Source: Astragalus membranaceus (Eukaryota > Streptophyta > Magnoliopsida > Fabales > Fabaceae). From it: a stretch of 64,000 nucleotides of DNA. Of the stretch, positions 10,515-22,100 are shown piece by piece. The notes below the pieces were generated by a model that worked only from the letters and a program-made list of their open reading frames with translations, was not told the origin of the DNA and made no database searches. Both the position numbers and the translations under genes were made by a program. The stretch is from positions 157,648,462 through 157,712,461 of the forward strand of contig CM076850.1 of assembly GCA_039519185.1 (NCBI GenBank), written 5' to 3'. Each line of letters begins with the position of its first letter. Position 1 is the stretch's first letter.

Positions 10515-12543
10515 ATGTTGCGTAAGCAGGCAAGTGGAATACTCATACTGATACTGCAATTAGTAGTTGCGTTGCAGTTGCAAATACTTGTCGTAGGTGA
10601 TTACATACCGCCGGCAAAACCCGATGGTTTCGTTTACGGTAATCGCTCCTTCGATTTCGATTCCATTCTGATCGAAGCGTTTTACGATCCGTTGTGCCCA
10701 GACAGCAGAGATTCCTGGCCCCCTCTCAAGCAAGCTCTTCATCACTATGCCTCGCGGGTTACCCTCGTTCTTCACCTTCTCCCTTTACCGTTAGTCCTCT
10801 CGTATCATCTCAGAATATTTTTACTTAATATTGTTTTTATATTAATCGATTTGAATTCTGAAATTCAGCGAAGAAATAATTGAATTGCTATTTTGTGTAT
10901 ATATGTGGTGTATTGAATTTGAAATTGAAAGTGTTTTTGTTTGATTTTTGGATGATCGCAGTTACCATGACAACGCTTTTACTGCGTCTCGTGCTTTGCA
11001 TGTTGTCAACAACTTGAATAGATCTGCTACATTCCATTTGCTTGAGTCCTTCTTCAAGCATCAGGTTAGTGTTTTTGTTTCAAAATCAATTTCTATTTGT
11101 TGTATTGGTAGCACTCCGTTGTGTGAATTTGAATGTTGGATCTGCAATCCGTAGTGCATGTTTTCACAGTGCTTCAGATTTGCATTGGACTTTCAAGGTT
11201 TTCTGATAGAACTTCAAATTCCTCGTTGTTGGTTGTCCTTTTAACTTGTTTACTTTAACACATTGGTCTCAGCTCTCAGGTGTGCTATTATTGAACCATA
11301 TGTGGACACTGTTCTAAGGGCCCCAGCTTCAGATTGTCATTTATGATTTATGTATTAATATTTGTTCATTTTGCATTATTCCTGGACAATAAAAAATGGA
11401 TTCTCCTGTTTTTACTGTACCCAAGCAAGAAGAAGGACAATTCCTCAATTGAGTTTTCATTCCCTTCTGTTTTTACTGTTTGCTTGTTTTGTTACAAATA
11501 TAATCCTACATTTTAACCATATGGTGATTCGGCACTGCGTCTGAGTCATGGGGAAATTCAGTTCGTGGGTTCACCTAATGCAGTGTTTCATTGCTGAATC
11601 AAAATTTTGATATATCTGTGATTTTTATCTTCTGTATGTTACTCAAGAAATATATGCATTTCTATCTAGAATGCAATCTTCCAGGGGAAGATAATGAATT
11701 TAGCACCTTGAAATTGGGATCATATGCAGTTTAGTCTTGCTATTCAATCAAAGGGGTGTATTACACTAAAAATAACCCTTTGAATTTGATAGCCAATTTC
11801 TAACAGAATAGCCAGAAATTAGATGTGGATTACCAACCAAAGGGTTACGAGTTAATCTTAACACGTTAAGGATCATGATTTACCTTTATAATCATTAGAG
11901 ACTAACACGCATATGATCCAAACTTCAGGGTACAAATTTGCATTTTCCCTTTCTTTCTATGAGACAAATTATTCAACTTTCTTGCTCACTAAATATGCAT
12001 ACCATTTAACAGGAGAAGTTCTATGGTCCTCCAACACGGAACTTATCTAGGGCTTCTGTTGAAGAGAAAATAGTGAAGTTTGCAACAAAAGCAGTTGGGA
12101 GCTCATATTATACTTCCATAAAGAATGGCTTCAATGACACAAAATCTAATCTTCAGACCAGGGTTTCTTTTAAGGTGAGACAAAATCGTTTGTTTTAAGT
12201 TGTGTTCATATTAACTTCATTTATTAGAATGTAATCACATTTGAAATGTTGGATTTAAATTAATATTTTCATATCAGAGTTCCTTGATTTAAGACATGAA
12301 TAAACACAAATAAAGCTCACCTTTGAATCTTATACTTTTTCATGTTTGATTAATTGAGTTTTTGACATGCAGTATGCTGCTTTGAGAGGGGTGTATGGAA
12401 CGCCTTTTTTCTATGTCAATGGATTCTTGTTGCCTGATACTGGAGCTACGATTAACTACACCACTTGGAGGACCATTATTGACCCATTGGTTGGATCGAA
12501 GAAAAGCATAAAAGATGAAGAACCCGTTCGCTACTTCTTGTAA
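10515..12543 (+). CDS. DsbA-like thioredoxin-superfamily protein, four exons, secretory
   Basis: Exons read by eye are 10515-10789, 10962-11064, 12013-12174 and 12373-12543. All introns are GT..AG (phases 2, 0, 0) and give a 236-residue protein. The N-terminus has a hydrophobic stretch (ILILILQLVVALQL), a probable signal peptide. A thioredoxin-like fold of the DSBA type is supported by FYDPLCPDSRDSWPPLKQAL in exon 1 and by the cis-proline region YGTPFFYVNG in exon 4. The active-site motif is CPDS, with one cysteine instead of CxxC, so classical disulfide exchange is doubtful. Plants have a small family of such single-cysteine proteins annotated only as thioredoxin superfamily. The start is the first ATG, directly before the signal peptide, and follows a plausible TATA box. 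No frameshift or premature stop was seen, so the gene appears intact; its substrate is unknown. Confidence 0.9.
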
Positions 12544-13746
12544 AAATTGTAGATCTATCAAGTTTAGTTGCATTAGCACTTATTGGTGGAAGAATCTATT
12601 AATCTGAAAACGTATATGCTGACCGATGGTGTAATTGCCAAGAGTTCAATAATGAAATTAGACTGTTATAAATGTGTAACTAATTTGCTTAGTTATTGTT
12701 ACTAATTAATTCTTAGCCCTTTGATTGATTATTTGTAAAGAAAATCAGATCTAATGGTTAAACTTAAATAAGAGTGTTTTTGTAAATTAGCACTTATTTG
12801 CATTAACCGCTTTTGCACTTTGTTTTAAGTAACCGTTTTCACGGATTAATCACCATCTTTCACGCAAACATCAATTTGCAATCTCTACAATGTTTCCATA
12901 TCCATTTTCCATGTTCTCGTGATTTTGATTTGATTTCGTTTCTCTGCATCGCGAATGGGTGGCATCTCCGCCACTGATCCCCCTCTCGTCGCTGTCGCCA
13001 GTGCATCGTCGTCACCACCCATTCGCTCCTCTTCCTCGTTCGTTCCTTCTGACCTTGCCTTCTTCTTCATACTCGTTTCTGTGCGCCATTCTCCATCAAC
13101 GTCAAAGTTTTGATCCGGAGGCTCAGGCGGCGGCGCAAGCCAGGGAGGTGCGGATCGCACTTTCATCACAGAACCAATTCCCGCAAGGATAATTTTCTTC
13201 TTCAGTTTCTTCCCTGCAATCGAACTTGTGTGGTGCTTCTTTCCTGCTCGTGATTTGGCTGGATTTGGTGCACTCTAACCATTGTTATGTAAATCTGTGG
13301 TTAGTGACATCTAACCACAGTTTTGCATATCTGTGATATTGATGACAAAACTTATACACCCATCCCGGGCATATAGAAATATAGAAAAAAAATCACCAAA
13401 TGCAGCTAGTAGGTGAAACTCTTGTCCATCTTGTATAACAACATCCCAACACATTCATGGTCGTGGTAATGGATGAATAATAAAAGGAAGTACAAAGTGA
13501 TACATATTTGAGTGCAAATCAACTTTCAAGCATACCTTTCTTAGCTAAAACTTAATGGAAAATGAGAAAACAATTGTCTTTTTGTAAAGGCTCCAAAAGC
13601 AAGGTGAGCCCCATGGAAATTCTTTTCATCACAAGCAAAATATGATTCCCTTTTAAACAATACAAATCCCGCAAACACTTTAGGAGTATCATATGGAAGC
13701 TTAAAAGATTTTGCAAGAATAAGTTGAGTATGGATACATTAATAAG
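12544..13746. other. 3' flank of the DsbA-like gene and an unrecognised CT-rich stretch
   Basis: A polyadenylation-like aataatgaaatta lies about 100 bp after the stop. From 12955 a 52-codon plus-strand ORF (12955-13113, starting MGGISATDPP) runs through serine/proline-rich, CT-rich sequence, with an overlapping minus-strand ORF. It could be the 5' end of a decayed gene. I recognise no domain and do not call it a gene. A perfect 10-bp-stem hairpin lies at 13295-13320. Confidence 0.4.
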
Positions 13747-14690
13747 AAGGGTAACATTTTTTGTACCCCCACACTTAGACATCATACCCCCACAAAAATC
13801 ATTTATCTCCATTTTACCCCTGCAGATCTGAGTTGCAGATCTGGGTTTTCTGCTGAATCACGCTTTGTTTCATTTGGGTCCTCTATGTTTTTGTTTGGTT
13901 TCATTTTGGTCCCTCTCAGTTTTTATTTTGATTCACTTTGGTCCCTCTCAGTTTCTTTTAAATATGGAATTCTGAGTTTGATGTATCTTTGTTCAGATCT
14001 CGATTTCGTCCAGCAAAAAACCCAGAAAAAATGCAAGAATCGATTTCGTTCAGATCTGGATTTCGTCCAGTGTTTTTGGGGAAGATGAAGATTTGGGGCT
14101 TGATCGACGCTGGATTTCGTTCTGATTCGATTTTGTTTTGAGATTTGGGGGTTGATTTAGGGTTCTTCTTCTTCTTCCCTGTTCTTCATGAATTTTCTTT
14201 TCTTTTCGTTCTCAGACCCAGATTTCGTTTTCGATTTCATAAACGAAGAGGGAAAACGAAAAGAAATATGGGATTCAACACAAATCTAGGTTTCGAATTT
14301 TGGGGTTGATTTAGGGTTCTTCTTCCTGTTCTTCATTTAATCAGAAATTTCTTTTCTTTTCTAAGTTCTGTTTTTGATTTTTTTGTTTTTAGTTATTTGT
14401 TAAATTATGTTTTGTGATTTTTAAATTTAAATAAAGTAAAAGATGATGTGGAATTTATTTTAGAATTAAATAAAACGTTTATAGGCCACGTCATTTAATG
14501 AAGATGGACGTCACGTCAGCAGTTAACCGCCAACGTGGTGTCCGTTAGAAAAAACTAACGGCAGAGACCAAAATGAAACGAAAATGAAAGATAAAGGACC
14601 AAAACGGACCAAAAAAAATATAAATGACCAAAGTGAAACCAAGAGCAAAGATAAAGGACCAAAACTGATATTTAGCCTATAAAAAAATAA
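13747..14690. mobile_element. Mutator-type terminal relic and MITE-like sequence
   Basis: The stretch from about 13748 (GGGTAACATTTTTTGTACCCC and ATCATACCCCCAC) resembles the terminal repeat of the Mutator-like element at 38653. No matching opposite end was found nearby. Further on, 'tttggtccctctcag' blocks at 13862-13955 and inverted 'aaggaccaaaac' blocks at 14590-14670 look like arms of another decayed MITE. Confidence 0.4.
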
Positions 14691-14754
14691 AGGAATTGGG
14701 CAACTAATTAATTGATACTTCCATATTACTATGTTTACATATTGTTTTTTGTTT

Positions 14755-14916
14755 GGACACGGGGTCGACCCGGTACTCTCGGGTTCGATTCCCGCAATGG
14801 ACAAAGTCGGTGTTGGTCAATGAGAAATTTGATCCTAAGCACGAACGGAGATTAATCTTTCGTTGAAAACGTTGAGACACTCTGTGGGTATCCAGCGATG
14901 GTCCGAATCAAAATAA
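14755..14916 (+). mobile_element. tRNA-derived SINE with 16-bp TSD
   Basis: The 162-bp insertion is flanked by the perfect 16-mer ATATTGTTTTTTGTTT (14739-14754 and 14917-14932). It contains a pol III B-box, GGTTCGATTCC (14782-14792), close to its 5' end, and ends in an A-rich tail. The A-box is missing or degenerate, so the 5' end is probably truncated. Confidence 0.75.
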
Positions 14917-14932
14917 ATATTGTTTTTTGTTT

Positions 14933-15608
14933 CAATTCAATTATTTTTCAACTTTTGTTAATTTTTAATTTTTTTTACTAAATCAATACACGTGCATCTT
15001 ACATCTTACATGAGGTAGTCTTTATATAGTAAAACCGTTTTTTTTTTCCAGTTTTTGTTATTTTTTTACAAAATTCAATGCATTATTTTTCTTTTTTAAT
15101 ATTCTTTAATATTGTTAGTTATGTAATTAAAAAATCATTTTTTTTGATAATCCTACAAATTCGTTATTTATTTTGGATACTTATTTGTATATTGCTCTAT
15201 TTGTATTATCTTCTTTATTTTAGTCATTTTGCACCAACAGATACCATAAACACACTTAAATTGGTGATTTTTTTGTCTTTCTTTCATATTCTAGCATCGT
15301 GTTGCAGCATTTACTCCCGTGTGAACTTTAGCCACATTTACAATAGAATTGTCATCATATTCTTTCAACTTTGTATAGTTGCTTCTATTTGATTGGTGAT
15401 TTTCGTCCAGGCCTCCAAGATGCCCCACATGTTTCACTTTTTGATTGTGTTGTTTTCTTTGCAATCACACATCCATATTCATCAACAACTAAATTGGTGA
15501 CCACTTTTCAAGAAGAATCACTCACGTCTCACTCGCTATCTCTCTAAGCCTCACATTTTTTCCTTCTCCACAAATGAATACTTGGTTTGTATTTCTGTTC
15601 TGACAGAT
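14933..15608. other. AT-rich repeat-derived sequence
   Basis: Contains one copy ('ttgcaccaaca..', 'tagccacatttacaatagaa', 'ccaagatgccccacatg') of a diverged module that recurs at 17640-19000. No gene. A possible Helitron 5' end (TCTTTATATAGTAAAA at 15019) is preceded by G rather than A, so I do not call it. Confidence 0.4.
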
Positions 15609-15613
15609 TAATC

Positions 15614-17223
15614 TGTTGGACTATATGATAGCCTTAGAGGGGGGTAAATAAGGTTATACGCTAAAATTGGCTAAAATTGACTTCTTTTTGTTTTCAAAAA
15701 TTAACGATGCGCGTTTAAATCAAATGCGGAAAACTGGATTTAAACTATATGCAGTACCTAAGCAAGCTATACCTATGACAGATCCAGTTACAGTGATATT
15801 TTGCGCCAACCACACTATTATCAAATTTAACGATAAACAGATAGTGATATTGAAATTGAACGCATGCGCAATGATATCAAATATAACTATAAACAAGTAT
15901 AAACGATAAACAAAGTAAAGAGAAGGGAAAGAGATACACCGTAATTTTTACGAGGTTCGGGATAAAAGCCCTACGTCCTCGGCCTCCGGCTTTGCAACAT
16001 TTGGACTTGATAACAACCACTATATGAGAAGAACTTCTTCAATGTCTTACAAGCAAGCAACTTCCCTATAGCTAATCTCAATTTACCCCAAACTGAGAAC
16101 CCAAGCTCCCCGCTAAGGATTTCACTACCAATCCAATCTCCCCGATTGAACGACCCAAGAACACTTCCCAGGTTATCACAATAACCAAGAATAGATGAAT
16201 ACAACAGAGAAACTATGATCCAATCACTCAAGCAGTATAACAGTATAGTAGTTGAGAGAGATGAGTGATTTGGATTTAGAGATGAAGAACTTGAAAGAAT
16301 TTGACGGTGAGAGTTCTTCTTTTTCTCTTTTTCAGATTTGTAATTTTGCGCAGTGTTGTTGTCTATTGAACGTGAAAGCCAAAGTCCTATTTATAGGATT
16401 TGCAAAAATATGACCGTTGGACAAAAAAAGAATCGATTATTTGCTTAAAACAATTGTGTATGATAATCGATTAAAATGTGACCGTTGTAGCACTTTTAAG
16501 AAGTGAAGAATCGATTGTTTGCTTTAAAACAAGTGTGAAGAAATCGATTATGTGCTCTAACAAAAACAGGATAAGAATCGATTTCTTGCTTTAAGTAATC
16601 AAGCCAAGAATCGATTTTGTGCTTCAAGGATGAAGCCCAAAATCGATTTTGCTCTTTAATAAGAAGTGAGCAATCGATTTCTTTTAATTTAAACACAAGT
16701 CATAATCGATTTTCCTCTTTACAAACACAAGGTCATTAATCGATTGTTTTCTTTCCAAAACATAAAGTATTTGCTTTACAATCGATTTTCTAGCTTTGTG
16801 AAGGAAGCCACAAATCGATTCTTTGCTTGAATAATTAGGCTAGGAATCGATTTTCAACTTATAAACACAAAGTCATCAATCGATTCTTAGCTTTACCATT
16901 TTCTCATGCTACGTGCCTACCTATTGAGCTTTTATATAAAAGATTTTTCTACGCTTTTAACACACCAGTTATATTTTAAAAAATCATCTCTCAACTACTA
17001 AAAGTTATAAAACTGAAGTGATAGGTTCTTACACTGTGTCCTATCAAAAGCAGATTAACAAATAGTTCTTGAACTCTAGAGTAGCTTCTTCTCCAAGCCG
17101 CTACACTTTAAGATGTCTTGCTCTTTGATTCATGTCCTGTACTTTTGTTCAACTGTAACCATTAGTAGACAGATTGTAATTTGTTATCATACAAAACAAA
17201 GAGTGTTTGTCCTTGGTTCAACA
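15614..17223. mobile_element. Solo LTR of a long-LTR retrotransposon (probably Ty1/copia)
   Basis: A 1610-bp block starts TGTTGGACTA and ends GGTTCAACA. It is flanked by perfect 5-bp duplications taatc (15609-15613, 17224-17228). There is no internal coding region or second LTR, so it is a solo LTR left by LTR-LTR recombination. Its size and a 'tttttacgaggttcggg'-type block near 15945 resemble large copia LTRs of the SIRE/Maximus/Angela kind; the superfamily is inferred. Confidence 0.85.
16429..16884. repeat. Dispersed AATCGATT array inside the solo LTR
   Basis: Fourteen copies of the palindromic core ATCGAT, nearly all as AATCGATT, recur every 30-45 bp. The spacers are variable and 'tgctttaa'-like. 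Spacing is irregular, so it is not a simple satellite. Confidence 0.85.
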
Positions 17224-17825
17224 TAATCTACAAAGAAAGGCGCATATGTTTACTAAATTGTTGTTGTAGAAGAAAACCAAAGCTCTTCGCTTTAAGACAT
17301 ATGTTTACTAAATTGTTGTTGTAGAAGAAAACCAAAGCTCTTCGCTTTAAGACTTTCTCCGGTAAGCATGGCATGAGATGGAAATAATGGTAACGACAAT
17401 TTGTATGAAATTCCATTTATTTGTCTTATTTTCTTCACTGCATAATGTTGAAGTTTCTAATAGGCATTTCATGTTCTCCAACGATAACCCATTAGTGACT
17501 ATACATAATTGGGTAAGTACGTTGTTGAAGGCAAAGTAATTGAGGAATTCTAAATATAACTAGACTAGGTAAGTACGTTGCTGAATATTCCTCATATAGT
17601 ATCGTGTTAAAGTTTTTAATTTCGTAGGATCTTCAACCACATTTATAATAGAACACTCCATCATCTTTTTTCAACTCTGTATAATTGCGTCTATTTTATT
17701 GGAGGTTTTCTTCCAACCCTGCATGATACCCACCTATTTCGCTTTCTTATTATCTATGATGTTCAATTCAATGTCTTTGTTTATGTTTCTTTTTAGTTTT
17801 AAAATCTTCTTAATAAGCTACTCTA

Positions 17826-17945
17826 ATATATGGTGGTCGATGCGGTGCTCTCTGGTTCTATTCGGACTCGATTCCCACAGTGAGCAAACTCAGTGTTGCC
17901 AGTGCGAAATTTGTTTCCTGCAATAGTCAGAACAAAATAAATTAA
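17826..17945 (+). mobile_element. Degenerate SINE-like copy
   Basis: The sequence 'ggtggtcgatgcggtgctctctggttc', followed by GACTCGATTCCCACAGTGAG and 'aactcagtgttgccagtg', parallels the SINE at 14755. It has a weak B-box and an A-rich end. No clear TSD. Confidence 0.35.
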
Positions 17946-19128
17946 ATGAATTTCCTAAATTTTTCTTCATGTTTTAATAATTGTTTTACCCTATAAATAA
18001 AGTATTTAATGTACTATTATTATTTTTCATAAAAAATTATTTTACAAACATAAATTTAAATAGTTGAGACCGTGTTACTATTTTTCATTCTAATCTTCTT
18101 ATATTTAGTGTTATTTACATTTCTACTTATATTTATTTTTTGTTATTACTCACCCTCAACCCCCACCCCCTTTTTTTCTTTAATGAGTACTCCAACCGAC
18201 CCTATTTTTTATGACCCTTATTTTGGTCATTTCGCACTAACAGGTTATTGCAAACATACTTAAATTAGTGTTTATATTTTTTTAGTCTTTCTCTTTAGTA
18301 TTTGATTTAAATAGTATTTACAAAATCAATTTCTTTTTATACTTAATTTTTTTGTTAATGTTTCTTCTTAATCTTATAATCTTCTTATTTAATTTATAGT
18401 TATAAATTAATTTTTATTCACGGGAACTTCAGCCGCAATTACAATAGAATCCCATATCATATTCATTCAACTTTGTATAAGTGTTTCTATTTTATTTGTG
18501 GTTTTTATCCAACCCTACATGATACCGAGTTGCTTCACTTTTTATTTGTGTTGTCTTTTTTATTTTGATCATTTTGCACCAACAAGTATTAAAAGGATAT
18601 TTAAATTGGTGTTTATAATTTTATCTTCCATTTATATTCAAGAACTGTGTCACATCATTTACTCTCGCCAGAACTTGCAGTATTTAGTTCTGCGGGAACT
18701 TCAGCCATATTTACAATAGAACCCCATCATTTTCTTTTTCAACTTTGTATATGTGCCTCTATTTTATTGGTTGTTTTTCATCCAACCATGCATGATACCC
18801 ATGTGTTTCATTTTTATTTGTGTTGTCTTCTTTATTTTGGTTATTTTGCACCAACGGGTATTAGAGCATACTTAAATTGGTGTGCATATTTTTATCTTTC
18901 TTTTATATTCAAGTATCATGTGACAAGATTTTCTCCCACGAGAACTTTAGCCACATTTACAATAAAATCCATCATCATTTTATTTCCATTTTATATTTGT
19001 GTTGTCTTATATTTTTATCTTTCTTTCGGACTAAGTATATTTACTTTTTTACTTTTATATAGATTAGTCACTACTATCCATGCAGTGGATACACAGATTT
19101 ACCCAAAATACGTACTGATTGGTCTACC

Positions 19129-19156
19129 CCGTGCAAAGCACGGCCCCTAGGACTAG
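19129..19156 (+). mobile_element. Helitron-type 3' terminus
   Basis: A perfect GC hairpin CCGTGC-AAA-GCACGG (19129-19143) lies 9 nt upstream of CTAG (19153-19156), which is followed by T. A 3' hairpin, a short spacer, CTRR and a T flank is the Helitron 3' signature. The 5' TC end was not identified and no RepHel protein is present. Confidence 0.6.
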
Positions 19157-22100
19157 TTTTAATTTTAATTAATAGTAGAAACATAAATAAACTGAGCCAA
19201 GTCCAACAAACAGCCGCACAAAGGGAAAAGGGCGGAGGGTTAAGACTTCAGCGCGAGAATCAAGAGACGGAAGGAAAAAAGGGAGAAGGGAGGAGCGCTG
19301 CTCCGACAGCGAACGAGAAAAGGGATGAGTGGTCGGCCGGTACGTCCCTTTTCCTTTTCCTTCCTCCTTCTCACTCGTCTGAATTTGATTTTCTGATCTT
19401 TCAGGCCCTTTTACATCGCTATATCTCTCCCTCTTTTGATTTTCTACTCTCTTTCTTGAATTCTTTAACTTTTCTTTAACTTGCAAATACACTTTGTCTC
19501 AACACTGTGTTTTACTGCAGTCTGCAATTGTTTTGAGACAATTTCTTTGTTTGCTACAGTAATCGAATTTCTTTTAAACATGATTATTGGAAATTCCTTT
19601 CAAGCGGATTAACCTCTGTGGCTTATATTTGGTGTCTTTCGGGCTTGTTGCTGGATATTATTGATTTTCAAGAACCTTCAATCTTGTCTCAAATAAAATT
19701 TAATTTAATCGGGTATTCAACCCTAAAGGTTGATGTGGATCGTGGAATGTCACTGTGGGAGGAAATCTTTTTTTCACGATCTAAAAAGAGGTCTCATATA
19801 CGTGGCTAGTAACCCCAAATCTGACCCTAAAGTAATGGATTGACTATACTATCTTGAATTTGATGACCCTAATGTGAATTGCAATATGAACTTTGTTCAT
19901 GATGTTAAACCTGGATGATGGGCTTAGTGGAACTTTGGTACGAATCATAATCTACGAGGTGGTTTCTATTGTGAATTGATACGGATTGTGAAATGTCACT
20001 GTGGGAGGAAATATGTTTTTCACAATCTAAAAAGGGGTCTCATATATGTGGCAAGTAACCCCAAATCGATTGGCTATCTTAAATTCGATGACCCTAAAGT
20101 AAATTGCAATATGAACTTTGTTCATAATGTAAAAGCTGGATGTTGGGCTTAGTGGAACTTTGATATGATTTTTTATTCATAATCTACGAGATGGTTTCTA
20201 TTGTGAATTGATATGGATTGTGAAATGTCGTTGTGGGAGGAAATATGTTTTTTACAATCTAAAAAGGGGTCTCATATATGTGGCAAGTAACCCCAAATCG
20301 ATTGGCTATCTTAAATTCGATGACCCTAAAGTAAATTGCAATATGAACTTTGTTCATAATGTAAAAGCTGGATGCTTAGTGCAAATTTTGATATGAATTT
20401 TTATTCATAAAATACGGGATGGTTTCTGTTGTGAATTGATGGCCCAAATTAAAATTTGGCAATTTGAACAAGAAAGTGTGTGCCTATGTTGGATTAGCAT
20501 GTTTTGCCATGCTAAAATTTGTTATTCATGGTGTAAATTCAGAATAGTATGCTTGACCTATTGATGACCCTTGATATTTTGAATTCGACGACCCTAAAAT
20601 TAATTGCAATATGAACTCTTTGTTCATAATGTAAAAGTTGGATGAAGTCATTAGTGCAAATTTAACATGAATTTTTGTTCATAATATGCGGGATGGTATG
20701 CTTGACCCATTGATGACCTCGATATCTTGAATTCGATGACCCTAAAGTAAATTGCAATATGAACTTTGTTCATAATGTAAAAGTTGGATATGAAGGCCTT
20801 AGTGCAAATTTAATATGAATTTTTGTTCATAATATGTGGGATGGTAAGCTTGACCCATCGAATGACCCTTGATATCATGAATTCGATGACCTTGAAATAA
20901 ATTGCAATATGAACTCTTTGTTCATAATGTAAAAGTTGGATGAAGGCCTTAGTGCAAGTTTAATATGAATTTTTATTCATAATCTGCGGGATGGTATGCT
21001 TGACCCATTGATGACCCTTGATATCTAGAATTCGACGACCCTAAAGTAAATTGCAATATGAACTCTTTGTTCATAATGTACAAGTTGGATATGAAGGCCT
21101 TAGTGCAAATTTAATATGAATTTTTATTCATAATCTACAGGATGGTATGCTTGGCCCATTGATGACCTTGGACCAAGATACAATTGCAATATGAATTTTC
21201 TATTCATAATTGGGATGGTAAAAATGTAACCTTGATGACTCTCAAGTCCAATTGCTTTCAAAATGTATATTTTTGTTAAAAAGAAAATATTCATTAATAA
21301 TTCATAATCTGAGATAGCTTGTTTTAGCTTATTCAATTTTTTATTCATTCAGCATGGTGCAGTTTTGCCATGATGCCTTAAATGCAGCTGCAATGTGAAT
21401 TGAATGTTCATAATATAAAATTGTGATGGTATGGTTTAGGTCTTGATGATTCTAGATGGCAAATTCAATCCCAACTGAAGAAATTCTATGACATTTAGTC
21501 GTCAGCCGTAGCCAGGATCTTGGATCTCTTTTGGCAAGCATTTGTATAACATGCATAATAATGGCTATGTTGTCTTGAGCCCTTCAAATAACCTTGTGAC
21601 TGGGGTTATTAAAAATAGGATTCCTCTGTGAGTGATGGATAAGACATTGGAAAATGAGCTGCTTTGTTTTTAATTAGAGGGGGAAAGTTGGGACTGCTAG
21701 GAAGTCTCTCCAGAGGATAAAACCCCATATATTAACACCAATATGATTATGCTGATTGCAGATTACTATCAAACTGGGGAATGTGTTGGTTATTTACGTT
21801 GTCTTTCACGAAAGAACGTTATTCGGTCTAAAATATTGATTCTACGATGTGTTTGAGTGCTTCTTTTGCATATTCACTTTTTTTCCTCGTGCAGGTTGAA
21901 CTACTGCCCAATTTTTCAGCTGGTATATTCCTGCTCAACTCAGTTTTTGTGCTCAACTTGCTCCACTAATCATTGTTAATAATTCTATTGATTTTGTGGC
22001 AAACCACTCATGAGCTATCTTTGTCTGTATTGAATGCTTCATTCCCATCGTATTTGGTCTCTTTTCTTTACTCATTCATCAAACAGATGACTTATTATAA

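Larger units (their letters stand above)
17229..19156. repeat. Diverged direct-repeat module region ending at a Helitron-type terminus
   Basis: A roughly 250-bp module recurs with divergence at about 17640, 18200, 18420, 18690 and 18930. It comprises 'agccacatttacaatagaa', 'caactttgtata', 'ccaaccctgcatgatacc', 'ttgtgttgtcttctttattttgg' and 'tgcaccaac.ggta'. A 60-bp direct duplication lies at 17250-17350. Hydrophobic ORFs here reflect T-rich sequence and are not genes. Confidence 0.55.

Noticed and set aside
12885..13192. Protein-coding gene on either strand
   Set aside because: Frames are short, low in complexity and lack introns or domains I could recognise; kept only as an unassigned stretch.
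14760..14800. tRNA gene
   Set aside because: Only a B-box is present; no acceptor or anticodon stem could be formed and the segment has retroposon duplications.
18072..19150. Hydrophobic membrane-protein ORFs
   Set aside because: They arise from T-rich diverged repeats, overlap in several frames and lack conserved motifs.
20500..21480. Cluster of box C/D snoRNA genes (repeated TTGATGA motifs)
   Set aside because: Consistent D boxes (CTGA) and terminal stems at the right spacing are missing, and the C-box-like motif has T in place of the purine.
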